From contig JAUKTV010000004.1 of the NCBI GenBank assembly GCA_030549205.1, positions 992,001 through 1,056,000 of the forward strand: a stretch of DNA of 64,000 nucleotides, given 5' to 3'. The notes beneath the pieces are model-generated. The model saw only the letters and a program-made list of their open reading frames with translations, was not told the origin of the DNA and searched no databases. The DNA comes from Apiosordaria backusii (lineage: Eukaryota > Ascomycota > Sordariomycetes > Sordariales > Lasiosphaeriaceae). Below are positions 1-12,204 of the stretch, in pieces. How positions within the stretch are numbered: position 1 is the first letter of the stretch; each line of letters opens with the position of its first letter. Both the position numbers and the translations under genes were made by a program.

Positions 1-444
1 TCAATAGACCACAAGTTAAAGTGTACTTTGACATCTCTTAACAACTGATAACAGCGAATTACGGTACATATCTATCATGCTCGCTATGTCCCCCAGTCCT
101 ACAGTCTCAGCTTCTCGACTAGCCTATAGGCAAACCATACATATATCGCCCCTCTCTCATCCTCGTATCCCATCATGTAACATATGCTGCCGCTGTCCGA
201 AGTAGTCCCGGCCAAAGATGTTCGACAAGACAATACATATTATCCTTTTATGTACAAGAGTTCCAAACACCACACGTCCCTTATTCCTTGAAAAGCCAAA
301 ACAAAACATGCACACAAGCCCAAACAAGCAATATCTACCAAGAATCTTCTTCTTTTATTGTGTTGTAGCCAGTTACCCAGTATTCCTTCTCCTTTGCTTT
401 TCTATCTCCCTCTTTTCCCGCTCTATCACCGCCGGCAATATTTC
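1..444. other. 3' flank of the ABCC gene; no gene seen
   Basis: No open frame here has coding character. On the minus strand, downstream of the transporter stop codon, an AATAAA hexamer (TTTATT on the plus strand at 354-359) lies about 90 nt past the stop. It is a plausible polyadenylation signal for that gene. Confidence 0.5.
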
Positions 445-3400
445 CTAAGCTGCCGGCTCCCCCGGTTGCTCCGAGTCCTCTGGAGTGACGGCAGTAGCGG
501 TGGTCCCGCTCCCAGCCTGAGATCCTGACGACGATGCAACGACCTCTTCTTCGTCATCGTCAACATCTACCAGTTGGGTTGCCTTATACGCCTTCTTAGC
601 CGCGGCCTGCAAAGAACTGAAATCACCGCTCATTTCGCACATGCTCCTAAAGGTGCCGTTGGCCTTCTTCAGCAACCTATAAGGGTGGTCATACTCGACG
701 ATTTGGCCCTTGTCAAGAACTAGAACCTTGTCATAGTCGACAATCGTCTGCAGGCGGTGGGCAATGGTGATAATGGTGCTGGTGAGCTCGCGAATAGTTC
801 CTTGAATGGCTGCATCGGTGGCATAGTCGATCGAGGCGGTGGCCTCGTCCATGACCAAGACGCTAGGATTCTTGAGGAGCGCCCGTGCAAGACAGAGAAG
901 CTGGCGCTGACCCTGGGAAAGGTTGTTGCCTGATTCTGCCACAGGAGACGAGAGGTCCAGAAAGATGTTCTTGTTCGTGGCAGTTGGCGGCCGCGATGGC
1001 TCCTCAGAAGCAGCAATGGACTCGACAGCGGCGGTTGCGGGAGGGATCGGCGTCGCACCGAGAGCGCACTCGTCAGGCCCAATAAGTTGCACACGGCGGA
1101 GGGCCGCGAAGATTTGGGTGTCAGTGTACGAGTCGAACGGGTCCAGGTTGCTTCGGATTGTTCCCATGAAGAGTGTCGGCTCTTGGGGCACAATGGTGAT
1201 GCCCTCGCGCAGATCGCGCAAACCAACCTGGCCAATATCCACCCCATCAATCAAAATCTTGCCCTCATCCGCTTCCAAAGCACGGAAGATGGCCAATGTG
1301 AGTGAACTCTTGCCGGCTCCAGTCCTCCCCACAATACCAATCTTCTCCCGCGCTTCGATCTTGAACGTAAGATTGCGCAGCACAGGCTCAAGCTCCTTGC
1401 GATACCGAGTGGAATAGTTGATAAACTCGACGGATCCCTGGGCGGGCCAGTTCTTGTCCGGACGGTTCTTCTCCACGATAGCCTCAGCCTCTTGCTCCAC
1501 GTCCAGGTACTCCTTAATGCGCTCGACCGAGTTCATGTTCTGCTCATTCATGGCATAGAGGCGGACCAACCACAGAATGTTGTCGGCGAAACCAATGGCG
1601 TAGCTTAGCGAGATACCAGCAGACCCTGGGTCAACCGTGCCGAGACTGATAATAACGAATACCCCCGCGAATAATGCCACAAGGTCGCCCAGAAGATCCG
1701 TCCTGAAGGCAAGCCATCTGTTAGCGGCCCAGAGGTAGATGAATGGGCGCAGCTGCTTGTTGATTCTGGCGAGATTATCTCTGATAAAGCGTCTCTCGTC
1801 ACCGTAGGCTCGAATAGTCGTCACACCGCTAAGGGTCTCTCCAAACTGCTGGAACAGCGGGCTTCTCTCAACAGACTCCAGACGCTTCAGATCCCGAGAG
1901 GAATGCAGGTAGAACTGGCCAAGGAAGACATAGGCGGCCGTGATAAACACGCCAGCAATAAGAAACGCCGGGGTGATATAGGCGATCAAAACGACCGTGA
2001 CAACGATGCCAAGGGCGCAAGACATAACACCAATGGCAATAGGAGCCACTTCTTGGTCAACAGCTTCGAGATCCTTGCTGAACCGGTTCATGATCTGACC
2101 GAGAGGTGTCACGTCGAAGAACTTGAACCTCGCTCCGGTCACGGTTCTCATCAAGCGATCGTGAATCTTCCAAGAGGCCGTTAGGGAACCGAAGAAGATC
2201 CAGAGATCTCTCACGAGAGCAGCACAAGCGCCCACGCATCCGATCAATGCCAGAACCGTCAGGTAGTAAATCACGTTCACGTCACTGTTATCGGCAGTCG
2301 AGAACGTCGTGCTATCGCCCTTGATGTAAGTAGCAATCGAAGCAAAATACGTTGGGGACAAGGTCTGGCTTGAGTAACTGTGCGAGCTCATGCTGAACTG
2401 AGCGGAAGCGGTTTCGTTGAGGGTATACTGATTAGCCCATTCCTTGATCCACAAGTTGGAAGCAACTCCGGAAAGTTGTTGAGCCGAAAAGACCAGACCT
2501 GCCAGTAGCCAGAAGCCCCAGCTGCCCATGGAGCCTAGATAAAGTTTCATCACGGGCCACTTGACAGCACCAACAGCTTTGGTTTCTTCCAAGGCGTCCT
2601 GCTTCTTGGGCTCCTTCTTAGGCGACTTGGGTTTACTCTTTTGTGAAGTTCCGTCAGCTTCGTTGAGCAGAGTATCGCCGCTCTCCTCTCCGATACTAGA
2701 AGGGACGCGAGAGGGAACACGAGACACGTGGGCAGATCCTGAGATAGATTTGGGAATAGCATCGTCTCCGAGCTTGCCCGCTTCAATCAGCTCCTTGGGG
2801 GTGCCCTGAGCAGTGACACGACCATTGTTCATCGTCAATACGAAATCAGCAGGCGGCACGCAGAGCGGGATATTGTGCGAGACAAGAATGCAGGTGCGGT
2901 GTGCCATCAGAGGTCCCATGATACAGTTGGTGAAGATCCACTGGGCAGTGTGAGAATCCACAGCGCTCAAGCAATCATCCAGGAGCAGATGTTTCGAGTT
3001 CGAGTAAACGGCGCGGGCGAGCGAGATACGCTGCTTCTGTCCACCCGAAAGGGTAATGCCCTTCTCACCCACCAGGGTTTCATCGCCGTTGTCAAGGATC
3101 TCCAAGTCGTGTTCCAAAGCGCAAGCCACAATAACGTCGCGATACCTCTGTTCATCGAATGGGGCCGAGAAGAGGATGTTGTCCTTGATGCTGGCGTTGA
3201 CGAGCCAAGCCTGTTGGGCGACGTAAGCACATGTTTCAGCGAGGCCAGTTTCGGGATCAGGTCGAACGTCTTCACGGCTACGACCGCCAGGAAGAAAGAC
3301 ACGGCCAGTAATGAGGGTCATCTCGCCAAGCAAGGCCATCAGCAAAGAAGTCTTGCCACAGCCTGTAGGCCCGGTGATGACGTTCAGCTTGCCAATTTTG

Positions 3401-5660
3401 AAGTCGACATCGAGATCAAGCAGGCGGAACGCCATGGATCCATCATCTTGCACGGTGGACTTGCTGCCCCAGATAAAAGTGGCATTTCTGAACCCAATCA
3501 CTCTGTTTCCATCATCGTCGATATTGTCCTCGCCCAACTGCTCAAACTTCTCAGTCTCTTCCTCGGACAGGAACTCCTCAATACGATCAATCGAGACCTT
3601 GGACTCCTGGACGTGGGCGATCATGTCACCAAGCTGGTCAAGGGGGTACCGGAGAAGCATGAACAGCGAAATGGCGGTAAAGGCGACGGAAGGATACAGA
3701 GGCTTCTTCTCGATGACGGTGTAGACAAAGAAGGAGAAGAAGGTGATCAAGATCGGGACAGTGTTCCAGACGGCCACCGCAGCAGCCCAAAGCATGAATC
3801 TCCTACGCAGAGCCTGGAGCTCAACTCTCCTCTTCTCATCAACGATCTTGGCGAAACGATGTTCCCAAGCAAAGTACTTGATAATCCTGATATTTTGCAG
3901 AATCTCGTTGGTCGTGTGAATACGTTTGTCGGTAGCGCTCATAATCTTCTTCTGGGTCTTGTTGAAGCCTTTGCCGAACGCGATGTTGACGGGGAGAAGC
4001 AGGGCCATGACAATGAAGCCAGGAATGGCGCTCAGACCCATGACTTGGTAGAGCAGCAAGATGGACACAATCAGCTGAGTAGGAGCAGACGCGACGAGGA
4101 AGTGCAAGTACGCCGTGACCTCCGACACCTTGAAGCTGTCAACCGACATCAAGTTGATGATAGTACCGAGATTCGCCTGCTCGTCGGCGTCGGCAGGCTT
4201 GGCGTCTTTCTTGGAAGCATCAGCCGCTTCGTTTGCCGCAGTTTGATTGTCCTTCTTACCGAGACCCAGCAATCGCTTGGCTTTGGAGATAATGCCGTCC
4301 TTCTTTGCTGTCTCGTCCTTCTTCTTATCAACCCCAAGCGCGCTGTCTTTGCCAGCAGCTGCCTTTCTTCGCAGTGCCTTCGCGTAAATCTCGCCGACCA
4401 GAATAGCTCGAATATTGATGCAGATCTTGCGGCCAATCCACAAGGCCTGCGCATCGGCAAGAGATCTTATGATGTCGGTGACAGGCAGTAGAATGACATA
4501 AAGCCACAGGACGTTTCTGGGCGCCTGAGATGGATCCTCCACATATTCCAAAATGGCCTTGAGGAGGAGGGTGGGCGCAAAAGTCAATACACCGGACACG
4601 ACAGCCCAGGCAGCCTGGGCAAACAGCATTCCCTTGAAGAACTTGACGAGATGGAAAGCGAGCGAAGTGGTCTTCTTGGTTTGACGGTAAGCGGCGAGAA
4701 TAGTAGCGGCCTTGTCCCTAGGAAGCAAGTTCCAAACTCGTTTCAGCTCCAGTGGTTCTTTCCAACCATCCCAAACGATCGAGTCGACCCAAGAGAAGGT
4801 GTAATGCGAGAACAACGACGCCAAGTTTTCACGGCCGGGCGGGATACCGTCCTCCCACTCGAGTAGCACCGTCTTGTTGCCCTTTCGAGTGCTGATGGCC
4901 AATCCAAATACCAGAGAGGTCAATGCGAACTCGGTTATCACCAGAACCTGCGTCAACTGAGGGCCTGGGTGAATGAGAACGGAGCGGAAGAGAACCAGGG
5001 CGAAAAGCCATTGGCAGCTGTAAATCGCAGCTGTATGATTCCACAACCTCGGGACACGCCATTGTGTATTCCCCAGAAAAAGTCTGAGAGACGCGAGCAG
5101 CAGAACATAGACCCAAACAGTCAGGCCAGCGATACCAGCCAAGCCGTTTTTCGGTTCGGCGTTGTACAGCAACCCAACGACATTGACAGCCACCAAGCCT
5201 GCAACAGCCAATTCCTCAATAACCACAGACAAAGTTTGCCCGGGCGGTGTATCAGCCTGCACGATGGATCCCTTGGTTGTTGTTTTGACCAGCGCAAGTC
5301 GCCCGCCGTTAATGGTCAGACCCTCATCGTCGTCGCTCTCTGGTGTTGGCTCTTCATCGGGGGGGAGGCCCGTGTGGTCTGGAGGCGATATCGGAGTTGC
5401 GCCAGTGCTGAGACGCTCATATCCTCGGTTTCGTTTTAACCTTACGGCGCGGAAAGTGTTGTGCAGAGCGAGTTGGAGGAATGAAATTCCTATTACGATT
5501 AATGGCAGCAAGACGCTAAGGTAACTGTATACCCAATCAAGAATTATTGTCAGCGGTGATTGTTCAGATTTGGCACAGGATCGGGGGCTTACTCTCGCTT
5601 GAAGCATTGTGTGAAATCGTCGGTCCGCCATATGGGCCACGAGCACGCGGCGAATCCCAT
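445..5660 (-). CDS. ABCC/MRP-family ABC transporter (YBT1/VMR1-like)
   Basis: Model of 1715 aa: exons 5660-5593 and 5524-445, intron 5525-5592 (68 nt, GTAAGC...TACAG, GCTGAC branch). Splicing matters. The first exon supplies a short N-terminus with W-x3-DDFT-x-CF, the hallmark that opens the extra membrane domain (TMD0) of MRP-type transporters; reading straight through loses it. Order seen: TMD0, first six-helix domain, NBD1 (Walker A GPTGCGKTS about 741-749, LSGGQ about 848, Walker B ending DD), second membrane domain, NBD2 (Walker A GRTGAGKSS about 1422, LSQGQ about 1558, Walker B ending DE). A lysine-rich insert in the first membrane domain (about 410-475) and an insert in NBD2 before the signature are typical of the fungal YBT1/VMR1/bile-acid-permease branch. 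NBD1 has D in place of the catalytic Glu, so ATP hydrolysis is probably asymmetric, as in other ABCC proteins. A vacuolar membrane location is inferred from family; the substrate is unknown. Confidence 0.93.
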
Positions 5661-7298
5661 TTCGCCCACGTTGTCGTGGCGCAACCACGAGGGTGTAATG
5701 ACCGTGGCTGTCTCGGATAGAGAGTCGTTCTTCAATTGGAAGCAAAAGTCGATGCTGTGCGGAAGAAACGCTCTGTGGAAATGTCGTTGATTGGTGGCGA
5801 GCAAAAAGAAATAAGAAAATGGAAATTGTTTCCCTCTGGGATCGCCAGCAATGGAAAAGAGATTCCCGGCAGGGAGTCAGAGACCGACGCTGGAACCATT
5901 ACAGCACTAGTCTGGTGGGGTCGGTCTGGGGCAACTTCCTTGTGGGTGCAGCCAGAACAGGCAGCTGCAATGGTAAGCAAAACTATCTACACATGTATCT
6001 GTCCGGTTCCTCGAGCATAACCACCTTGATCCTGAAGAGGTATTCCGGCGCACGGTGAGTGTGTAAAGTAACGTTCACAGCCGAGCCGGGAGTTTATTTC
6101 ACGGGCGAGCAACGGTATCCGTACCGAGGGACCTCAGCAAAGGTAGCACCCCGACCTTCCTACTGCCCGATGGGTGTTGTTACTTTTGAGTCTTGTGATA
6201 GCGAAATCGTGGTGGTGTGTGGCGTCAAGGACGTTTTCTGTCTCACTTGCAGCTTCTTCGATTGATCCTGAACAAGGTGGGGAGCTTACCAAATGAGGGC
6301 CGGGCCTATCGATGATGTCAGATGTTCCCTGCAAGCCAGCAGAGGTTCTTGCCGAGCCGAGTCAAGTCCTTTGTCCTTTTCCTTGCCGTACATAGAGAAT
6401 TAACCCCATGCTTACACAGAGGATTGTACGACGATGTTACGGTAGCTTTGTATCTCGTCCATGAGTTTGAGCATCTACGACACGAGGCGGTGATATGAAT
6501 GACCGTCCGACCTAGGAGCTTAAACAGCGCACACATGCTGGTGCTTACACCCTGCATCCTGCTTGGGCATTGATGCACCTTTCCGACCTTTTAGTGTCCG
6601 CCAACAGCCCTGAACAGAGCGCGAAGCTTTGCGCTAGAAAGCCACCTGCATCTGGTGGGGGTCGCAAACGTCAAGAAGTCCGACTTTCATCCATCCAGTC
6701 GGCGTTTTGCACTTGCACTTCTTTTCTCACCAAGAAACTAGTAAGAGCCCTTTGCGGAGCCCCTACTTATCGTCCCAGCACACCCCTCTTAAATACTTGT
6801 GGAATAATTCAGGGAATGCCATTTCTTAGGCTTCATAAGAATTGCAAATAGAGCTCCGCTTGCTCACGAGTTTGATACCTGACTCCGCTTGCTCACGATA
6901 CATTTTATCAAAGCTCGGATGAAGTGTGGATAAGGTATAGATGAGAACAAGGTAGTGGTAGAGAGGGGGAGGTGGCCACGGAGATAAGAAGGGGTACTGA
7001 AAACGAGGTATCTTTCTCAGATAGTATGCCTGCAAAGGTGATGCGAGCGCTCACACTACCTACACTCAGCTTGTTGTGTTGCACACCTAGAAATTATTTG
7101 CATGCCGAACCAAGAAGCAGGCTCCATCAATTTGGTCAATTAGGTATCTACTCAATCTCGATCTCAATACAGGAAATCTCATCTATGTCTATTTGTACTC
7201 TTCCTCTCTCATGCTTCTATCGTATATCCGTAAGACCCGCCCTCCAAGCGTACCTTGTAGTCGGATATTGCCGGGTAGCTCTAGATGAGCAGATTACC
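5661..7298. other. Intergenic: ABCC promoter and 3' flank of the kinase-like gene
   Basis: No convincing gene. It holds a direct repeat of 16 bp (CTCCGCTTGCTCACGA) at 6854-6869 and 6883-6898. The short open frames on both strands lack conserved character and differ in composition from the flanking genes. Confidence 0.5.
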
Positions 7299-9431
7299 TT
7301 AGTTCCCTTGCCTCTGGTCATGATCGCCATCGCCACCATGACCCCCATCATTGTTGTCCTGGCTGCCACTGTCTCCGTTGCCGCTGGACCCGCCATCACT
7401 GGGAAACAAGTTCCAAACTGGAGGGCGCTGAGATTGAGGGCGCTGTCGACGGACAGTCCCCATATCTACGTAAACATCGGGAGGGGATGTGTTATCGGGG
7501 GCAGGTGCTTCAGCGACAGGTGCTTCAGGAAGAGTTGTAGGGGGAGTAGGTGTATCAGGCGCAAGAGGGAGTGTATCATCAATTGAACTGAGCGACTCAG
7601 GAGGGCTCGGCCTGTCCTCCGATCGGTCCTCGCTACCCAGTCCCCATCCCGGGAACAGTGGACTTATGAAGTCCTCCGAGCTGTTCTCGGATCTTCTGGA
7701 CCTCATGGATGGTGCGCTCATCGATGGTGACCGAATACCGAGAGCCTGTGTCGTAGAAAGACGTCGTAGAGGGAGTTCTCCGCCACGCAAACGCAGTAAT
7801 CCGCCAGTCGACATAGGGCTATGGAGCGGGCTCTGCGTCGGTGAGCCCGAGGTCATGTAAGATAGCCCGCCAGTTTGTAAACGGAGAGGCACAGAGATGG
7901 TTGGGATTAGTGGCCGGACCGGTTCTGTCGGCGAGATATCCCCCATTTCGGAGAGATCGTCGTCAGAATCGCCAACCTCAGGCTCATCCAGCTCAGCAAG
8001 TCGGATGGCCTCGAGCTCCGCTGCAGGTTTGCGGCCAAACTGCTCCAGCAATTCCAAGAGCCGTCCAGTTCTGTTCATGTGGTCAGGGTGATCGAGGAAC
8101 ACTTCGTCCAGGGGGCTATACCGCTCGTCGTTTCGGTAAGTTTTTAGCAGCCAAATTGCTGCCTCCTCTGGGTCTGATAACCATGACACAGGGACCCACT
8201 CGTCCCAGTTGCCTCTCTCTGTCTCCCAAGGACGTGACGGAGCGTCTACGAGCGGCCATGATTCCACGGTGTGCGTGTAAACATTGAAGGGCCAATAACG
8301 GTGCACAGGCGAGACGCGTTCACCAGTGGCTTTGAGATCTTCTTCTGACATTTCCGGAGCCAAGGTGCGAGGATGGCAGAGAAACCTATCGTCCTGAACA
8401 CACGCGTAGAGAATAGCCTGGTGGAAATTGATGATTTTGACAGTGCCGTCTTTTTTGATTAGCACATCATGCGGTTGCAGTTCTTTGTAGTTGATCTGGC
8501 ACCACCACCAGAGTTCTTCATCTGCGTCGATCAGGTTCTTAAGTATTATCAGGCGCTCAGATTCGGAGGGCAAAGGTCTTCCCTTGACTTGTTTGGACTG
8601 CCGAATAACCTGGGACATGGGCGTGGCATCCACTTTCTCCAAAAGCACCATTCGGACCCAGCGATGTCTTTTCGTCTCCAAGTCTGATCCGGGAAGGGCA
8701 AATGTCCATGAGCCGTGGAACCCAAGTGTAGCCCGACGCGGTCCTGGTTGCGGTGACTCCTGGATCATGCGATATGCCGCAGACTCAGCTGCATAGTCCA
8801 AGTCTGCCCGAGTTGCGCAATCGGGTGCGACGCCATCGTCCGGTTTTTGCCTACCTCTCTGAACCTCGGCGGAAAAGCTGACGGGGTAATAGGCGCCGTC
8901 GTAGATTTTGGCAACGTACTCTCTGGGAGCTTGGTCACCGCGGAGTTGGACATTTCCGACAACCACAATCGCCCCGTTGTATGGCTCGTCATCTAAGGGT
9001 AGATGAGGATCCTTTCGCTTGAGTTCAGGGAGGTCGTCGAAGCGGTATGGGCCAGGAACAAAATAGTTAGGGTCGTACTCAACGACATCACCACGTCCAT
9101 CGTCTTCCTGGTCTTCGGTTTCTGAATCGTCATCTTGACTGTCAAAATATTGACGCTTGGGGCCAATGATGACCTTTTTGATGGTCAGATCAAACTCTTC
9201 AGGGCCTGGGGGAACTGTTTCGATTGGGGGATTTTCGAGAACATATGATAGCTGGGCATCCCGGAAACAAGGGAAACCGTCTCCGTCCTGATAATTATTA
9301 TATTTGCGGGGTGATTCCCCGTAAAAAAGCCCATCCTTGGATTCAAATGGTCGCGGAGGTACATGTTCCCTGATTGACAGCACTGTACCCTCCATGTATG
9401 GGTGGGTCTCTGGCGCTGTATTTCTTCCCAT
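7299..9431 (-). CDS. Kinase-fold-like protein with degenerate catalytic motifs
   Basis: Single-exon gene, 710 aa, starting at the ATG at 9431. I do not recognise a named family. Residues about 150-390 read like a protein-kinase fold. There is a YVAK strand (K175), a helix-C-like Glu (E216), a hinge-like hydrophobic segment (about 260-267), a catalytic-loop-like stretch YKELQPHDVL (315-324) and NFH (335-337) where DFG would sit. The HRD, catalytic Asp, Asn and DFG residues are all substituted, so I infer a pseudokinase or kinase-derived fold. The region around 405-455 is rich in W and acidic residues and contains GNWDEWVP. The C-terminal third is a Ser/Pro/Gly-rich disordered tail. An acidic patch lies at about 97-120. 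A broken relative lies at 18190-18635. No signal peptide or membrane helix is seen. Function is unknown. Confidence 0.8.
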   Translation of the reverse strand: MGRNTAPETHPYMEGTVLSIREHVPPRPFESKDGLFYGESPRKYNNYQDGDGFPCFRDAQLSYVLENPPIETVPPGPEEFDLTIKKVIIGPKRQYFDSQDDDSETEDQEDDGRGDVVEYDPNYFVPGPYRFDDLPELKRKDPHLPLDDEPYNGAIVVVGNVQLRGDQAPREYVAKIYDGAYYPVSFSAEVQRGRQKPDDGVAPDCATRADLDYAAESAAYRMIQESPQPGPRRATLGFHGSWTFALPGSDLETKRHRWVRMVLLEKVDATPMSQVIRQSKQVKGRPLPSESERLIILKNLIDADEELWWWCQINYKELQPHDVLIKKDGTVKIINFHQAILYACVQDDRFLCHPRTLAPEMSEEDLKATGERVSPVHRYWPFNVYTHTVESWPLVDAPSRPWETERGNWDEWVPVSWLSDPEEAAIWLLKTYRNDERYSPLDEVFLDHPDHMNRTGRLLELLEQFGRKPAAELEAIRLAELDEPEVGDSDDDLSEMGDISPTEPVRPLIPTISVPLRLQTGGLSYMTSGSPTQSPLHSPMSTGGLLRLRGGELPLRRLSTTQALGIRSPSMSAPSMRSRRSENSSEDFISPLFPGWGLGSEDRSEDRPSPPESLSSIDDTLPLAPDTPTPPTTLPEAPVAEAPAPDNTSPPDVYVDMGTVRRQRPQSQRPPVWNLFPSDGGSSGNGDSGSQDNNDGGHGGDGDHDQRQGN

Positions 9432-10575
9432 GGCTACCTTATGTCTCTTGATTGGTGAAAGCGGAACCAAAAAAGCAGAGAGCCTGCGGAATCTAGGTAA
9501 TGACGGATCCTAGCGTCCCTAGGCGGAAGGACAAGAACGGTGGTAGAGAATGATGACGGGGTAGCTGGATAAGTAGGTAGGTAGTGCGAGATTCAGATCA
9601 ATGATTGTCCGCGCTCTTTCTTAGGGGGCTGAATGTTTTTTGATGCGGCTGCAAATGTGGGAATGCAGAATTGCGTGGTGTTCTGAGGAAAAAAGTGTGA
9701 ATTTAAACAGCGAGGTCAGCAGGGCAAAAGCTAGTAGGTGATTAGCTTTTTGCAAGCTTCCAAGCCCCCTCCGTCAAATTGTGTTTGTCTAACTTCTAGG
9801 TTTCCGACACCACCTAAGTGAAATCAGCCTGGAAACCCAGTCACAAATGGACAAGGACCATGCGTCAAGTGGACAGCGGCGTCATTCAACTCTGAAAGTT
9901 AGGTACCTTAATCGTCATCCTACAGTGTCACCTCAACATGGAACATTTTAGTAATGAAATCTTCGTTTTCATTGAAAGTGTAATCCAGCTATTACCTACA
10001 TTATTTGCTCCATACCTACTGATTTTCTGCACTTGATCAGGCAATTTAAGTCCTAGTACCTAATCCTTGACTGTGGCTGCCGCGCTGGCTCCAGATCCAA
10101 AACCACAAGCGGGACAGAGTAATTCTTTTCCAAGCTAAAAGCAGGTATGTAAAAAAGAAAAAAAGAAAAAAAGAAAAAAAGAGAACAATGGGCCATCCCA
10201 CCTGCACTTCCACATATTACGTACCTTGAAAATGTTGATTGCAACTTTTACTCAGACTGATGACTCAAAATGGATAAGAGAGATACGAGGATTTACTCTG
10301 AGTACCTCTTATCTTTACCCTGCTTAAATATTGCCATGACTATCTAGGTGCTATCCTTTTTTGAAATTCTTTCTTTCTCGAACCGCACGAATCTGCCTCG
10401 GAAATCAGTATTTACTTTTAGCCTTGCCTTACCGTGTGCCACATGCACACACAGACAGTTTACGATTATCAAGGTAGACAACCCGCCTACCTATTTCCAC
10501 CTGTTGTCTCCCCTACTCTAGTGCAGTCCCGAAGCCGCTCACCAGCCACAAAGAAAGGACGAGGAATTTTCTGCA
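9432..10575. other. Intergenic: kinase-like gene promoter, A-rich tract
   Basis: No gene seen. Holds an (A7G)n-like microsatellite at about 10151-10183 and several TAGGTA/TACCTA motifs, which recur in gaps across this window. Confidence 0.5.
10151..10183. repeat. (GAAAAAAA)n microsatellite
   Basis: About four consecutive runs of six or seven A residues separated by single G residues, in intergenic DNA. Confidence 0.8.
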
Positions 10576-11217
10576 ATGAAAAGCCATACTTCACGCAGAA
10601 TATATGACGATGAGCCCATGGCTCTCACATCTTCAACGGCTGATCCTGTTGAATTCACTGGTCAGCACGGGGAGACAACTCGTTCTCGACTTTGGGGCGT
10701 TGAAGCCAGGTGCAGATTGGAAGATAATAGCGACAAGGAACATGTTACCTCTGAGTCGACAACATCTCAGATTCACGACCAGAGTATGATTAGTGTTTTG
10801 CTCCATTTCCTACTTTGCACATGTCCCCGGCTTAAAGCTAACTGAAATACAATAGACTCCAGGTTTCGCGGCTACCGCAGACTGAAGACTGAAATGTGCC
10901 CAGACGACGAGATCGATGACTATGTACCGATTCAAATACGGAAAACCAGAAGACAAGCAGAGGTATCTTCCGCCCCCTAAGACACAAGTACCTGTCTAAC
11001 ACAAAAAACTTACTTTCCACAGATGAGCACGTGTGGCAGTAACTTCAGTGGTGAGGTGATGAAATATGTCTATCACTGCTCACTAAGGCGCTTCAGCTTA
11101 AACTTGGATTTGCGACTGGATGTGTTCCCTATGATGAGACGATTCTCATCATTTGGTCTCGGTCTCCGCGCAGGGCCCAGTACAAAACCGCTTCGAGAGT
11201 GTCCCACTGGCAAGTAG
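10576..11217 (+). CDS. Candidate three-exon small gene, unknown product
   Basis: Exons 10576-10783, 10856-10962 and 11023-11217 join in one frame to give 169 aa. Intron 1 (72 nt) is GTATGA...GCTAACT...AATAG. Intron 2 (60 nt) is GTATCT...TCTAACA...CCACAG. Both have a good fungal branch site close to the acceptor, and both keep the frame open; that coincidence is the main support. The product is charged and hydrophilic, with an acidic stretch (PDDEIDDYVP) encoded by exon 2 and no signal peptide or membrane helix. I recognise no family. A further possible intron inside exon 3 (11050-11095, GTGAGG...TTCAG) would end the protein almost at once, so the C-terminus is uncertain. It could also be a long non-coding transcript or a young lineage-specific gene. 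Confidence 0.42.
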
Positions 11218-12204
11218 GGTATCTCCAGAGTCGAGGGACTTAAATTAAGATAGTCCCGCCAAATTAAATTGACATATTACATCATGGCGAGCAACAGTCC
11301 CTGTATTGTGTCAATTGTTCGAGAGCTTCGGCCGGTGTCCAGGGGTCCCAATTCCCCATGTTCAGGGTGAAATAGGTAATCATCTACCTACTTATCAACT
11401 TGTGTCTCTATCACCAAGGTATCCTAAGGTACAGACACAGTATACTTCAGTGATATTGCCTCCGCCAGTGTTTCCTAGAGCATCATTGCTATTATCATTC
11501 CCTGTCTCCGTTTTTAGCAGGAAGCCGCAATGGTCGCTTCCACATTTGGCATTTTCACATCCCAATACACTGAATCTCCAAGCAACCCCAACGTGCTGAA
11601 TCTCCAAGTCATCTGATATGATAGTCTCTAAGTAAACGGAACCGTGCCTAAGTGGGAAGGTAAATGCATGTGTTTCAAGTTCAAGAAAAAGGTGGTATTG
11701 GACATCAGAATAACACAGGCGTGCCAACATCAATTGAGTCATGACACACGTTCTTGGGCTTCAACATCAATGGGGTAGTTCTCCTTCACAACTTGGCAAC
11801 TTGATCGATCCAAGAGATCCTTGTCACCATAACACTTGCGCTGGATTCTGTAGCCAAGTCCGTCACATTGTCAGGTACTGCATGTAAGGGGCAGAATTTA
11901 TATCCTTACCACGAATTCTCTTCCATATTGCATGCTAGACACTGGAATTCAGTGCCAAAATAGTTGCCTGTCTGGTCACTTCTTTTCTTATCGAGAAACT
12001 AAGAGCCTACACAGCTATCACTTAAATTTTGCTCTTAGGTACATATAACATAAGCAGCATCTTCGTTGTTCGCAAACGCTAATCCCTTCATCTACCGGTA
12101 CACACACAGCTGTTACCAAAATTTCGCTCCCACATGCAACACCTTCGTTATTTGCAAACGCTGCTCCCTTCGTCTATACACACTGCTGTCACAAAGACTA
12201 AGCC
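11218..12204. other. Intergenic with diverged tandem duplication
   Basis: No gene seen. Contains a direct repeat of TGAATCTCCAAG near 11571 and 11598, and the imperfect duplication listed at 12061-12195. Confidence 0.5.
12061..12195. repeat. Imperfect direct duplication, period about 82 bp
   Basis: A block beginning CTTCGTTGTTCGCAAACGCT at 12061 recurs in diverged form from 12143. The copies share the order CTTCGTT, GCAAACGCT, TCCCTTC, TCTA, ACACAC, CTGT and ACAAA, with several C/T and G/A differences and a short deletion. Confidence 0.65.

Noticed and set aside
2875..4491. Long plus-strand open frame of 538 codons
   Set aside because: Lies wholly antisense to the ABCC transporter, whose domains are intact; the opposite frame is a composition shadow.
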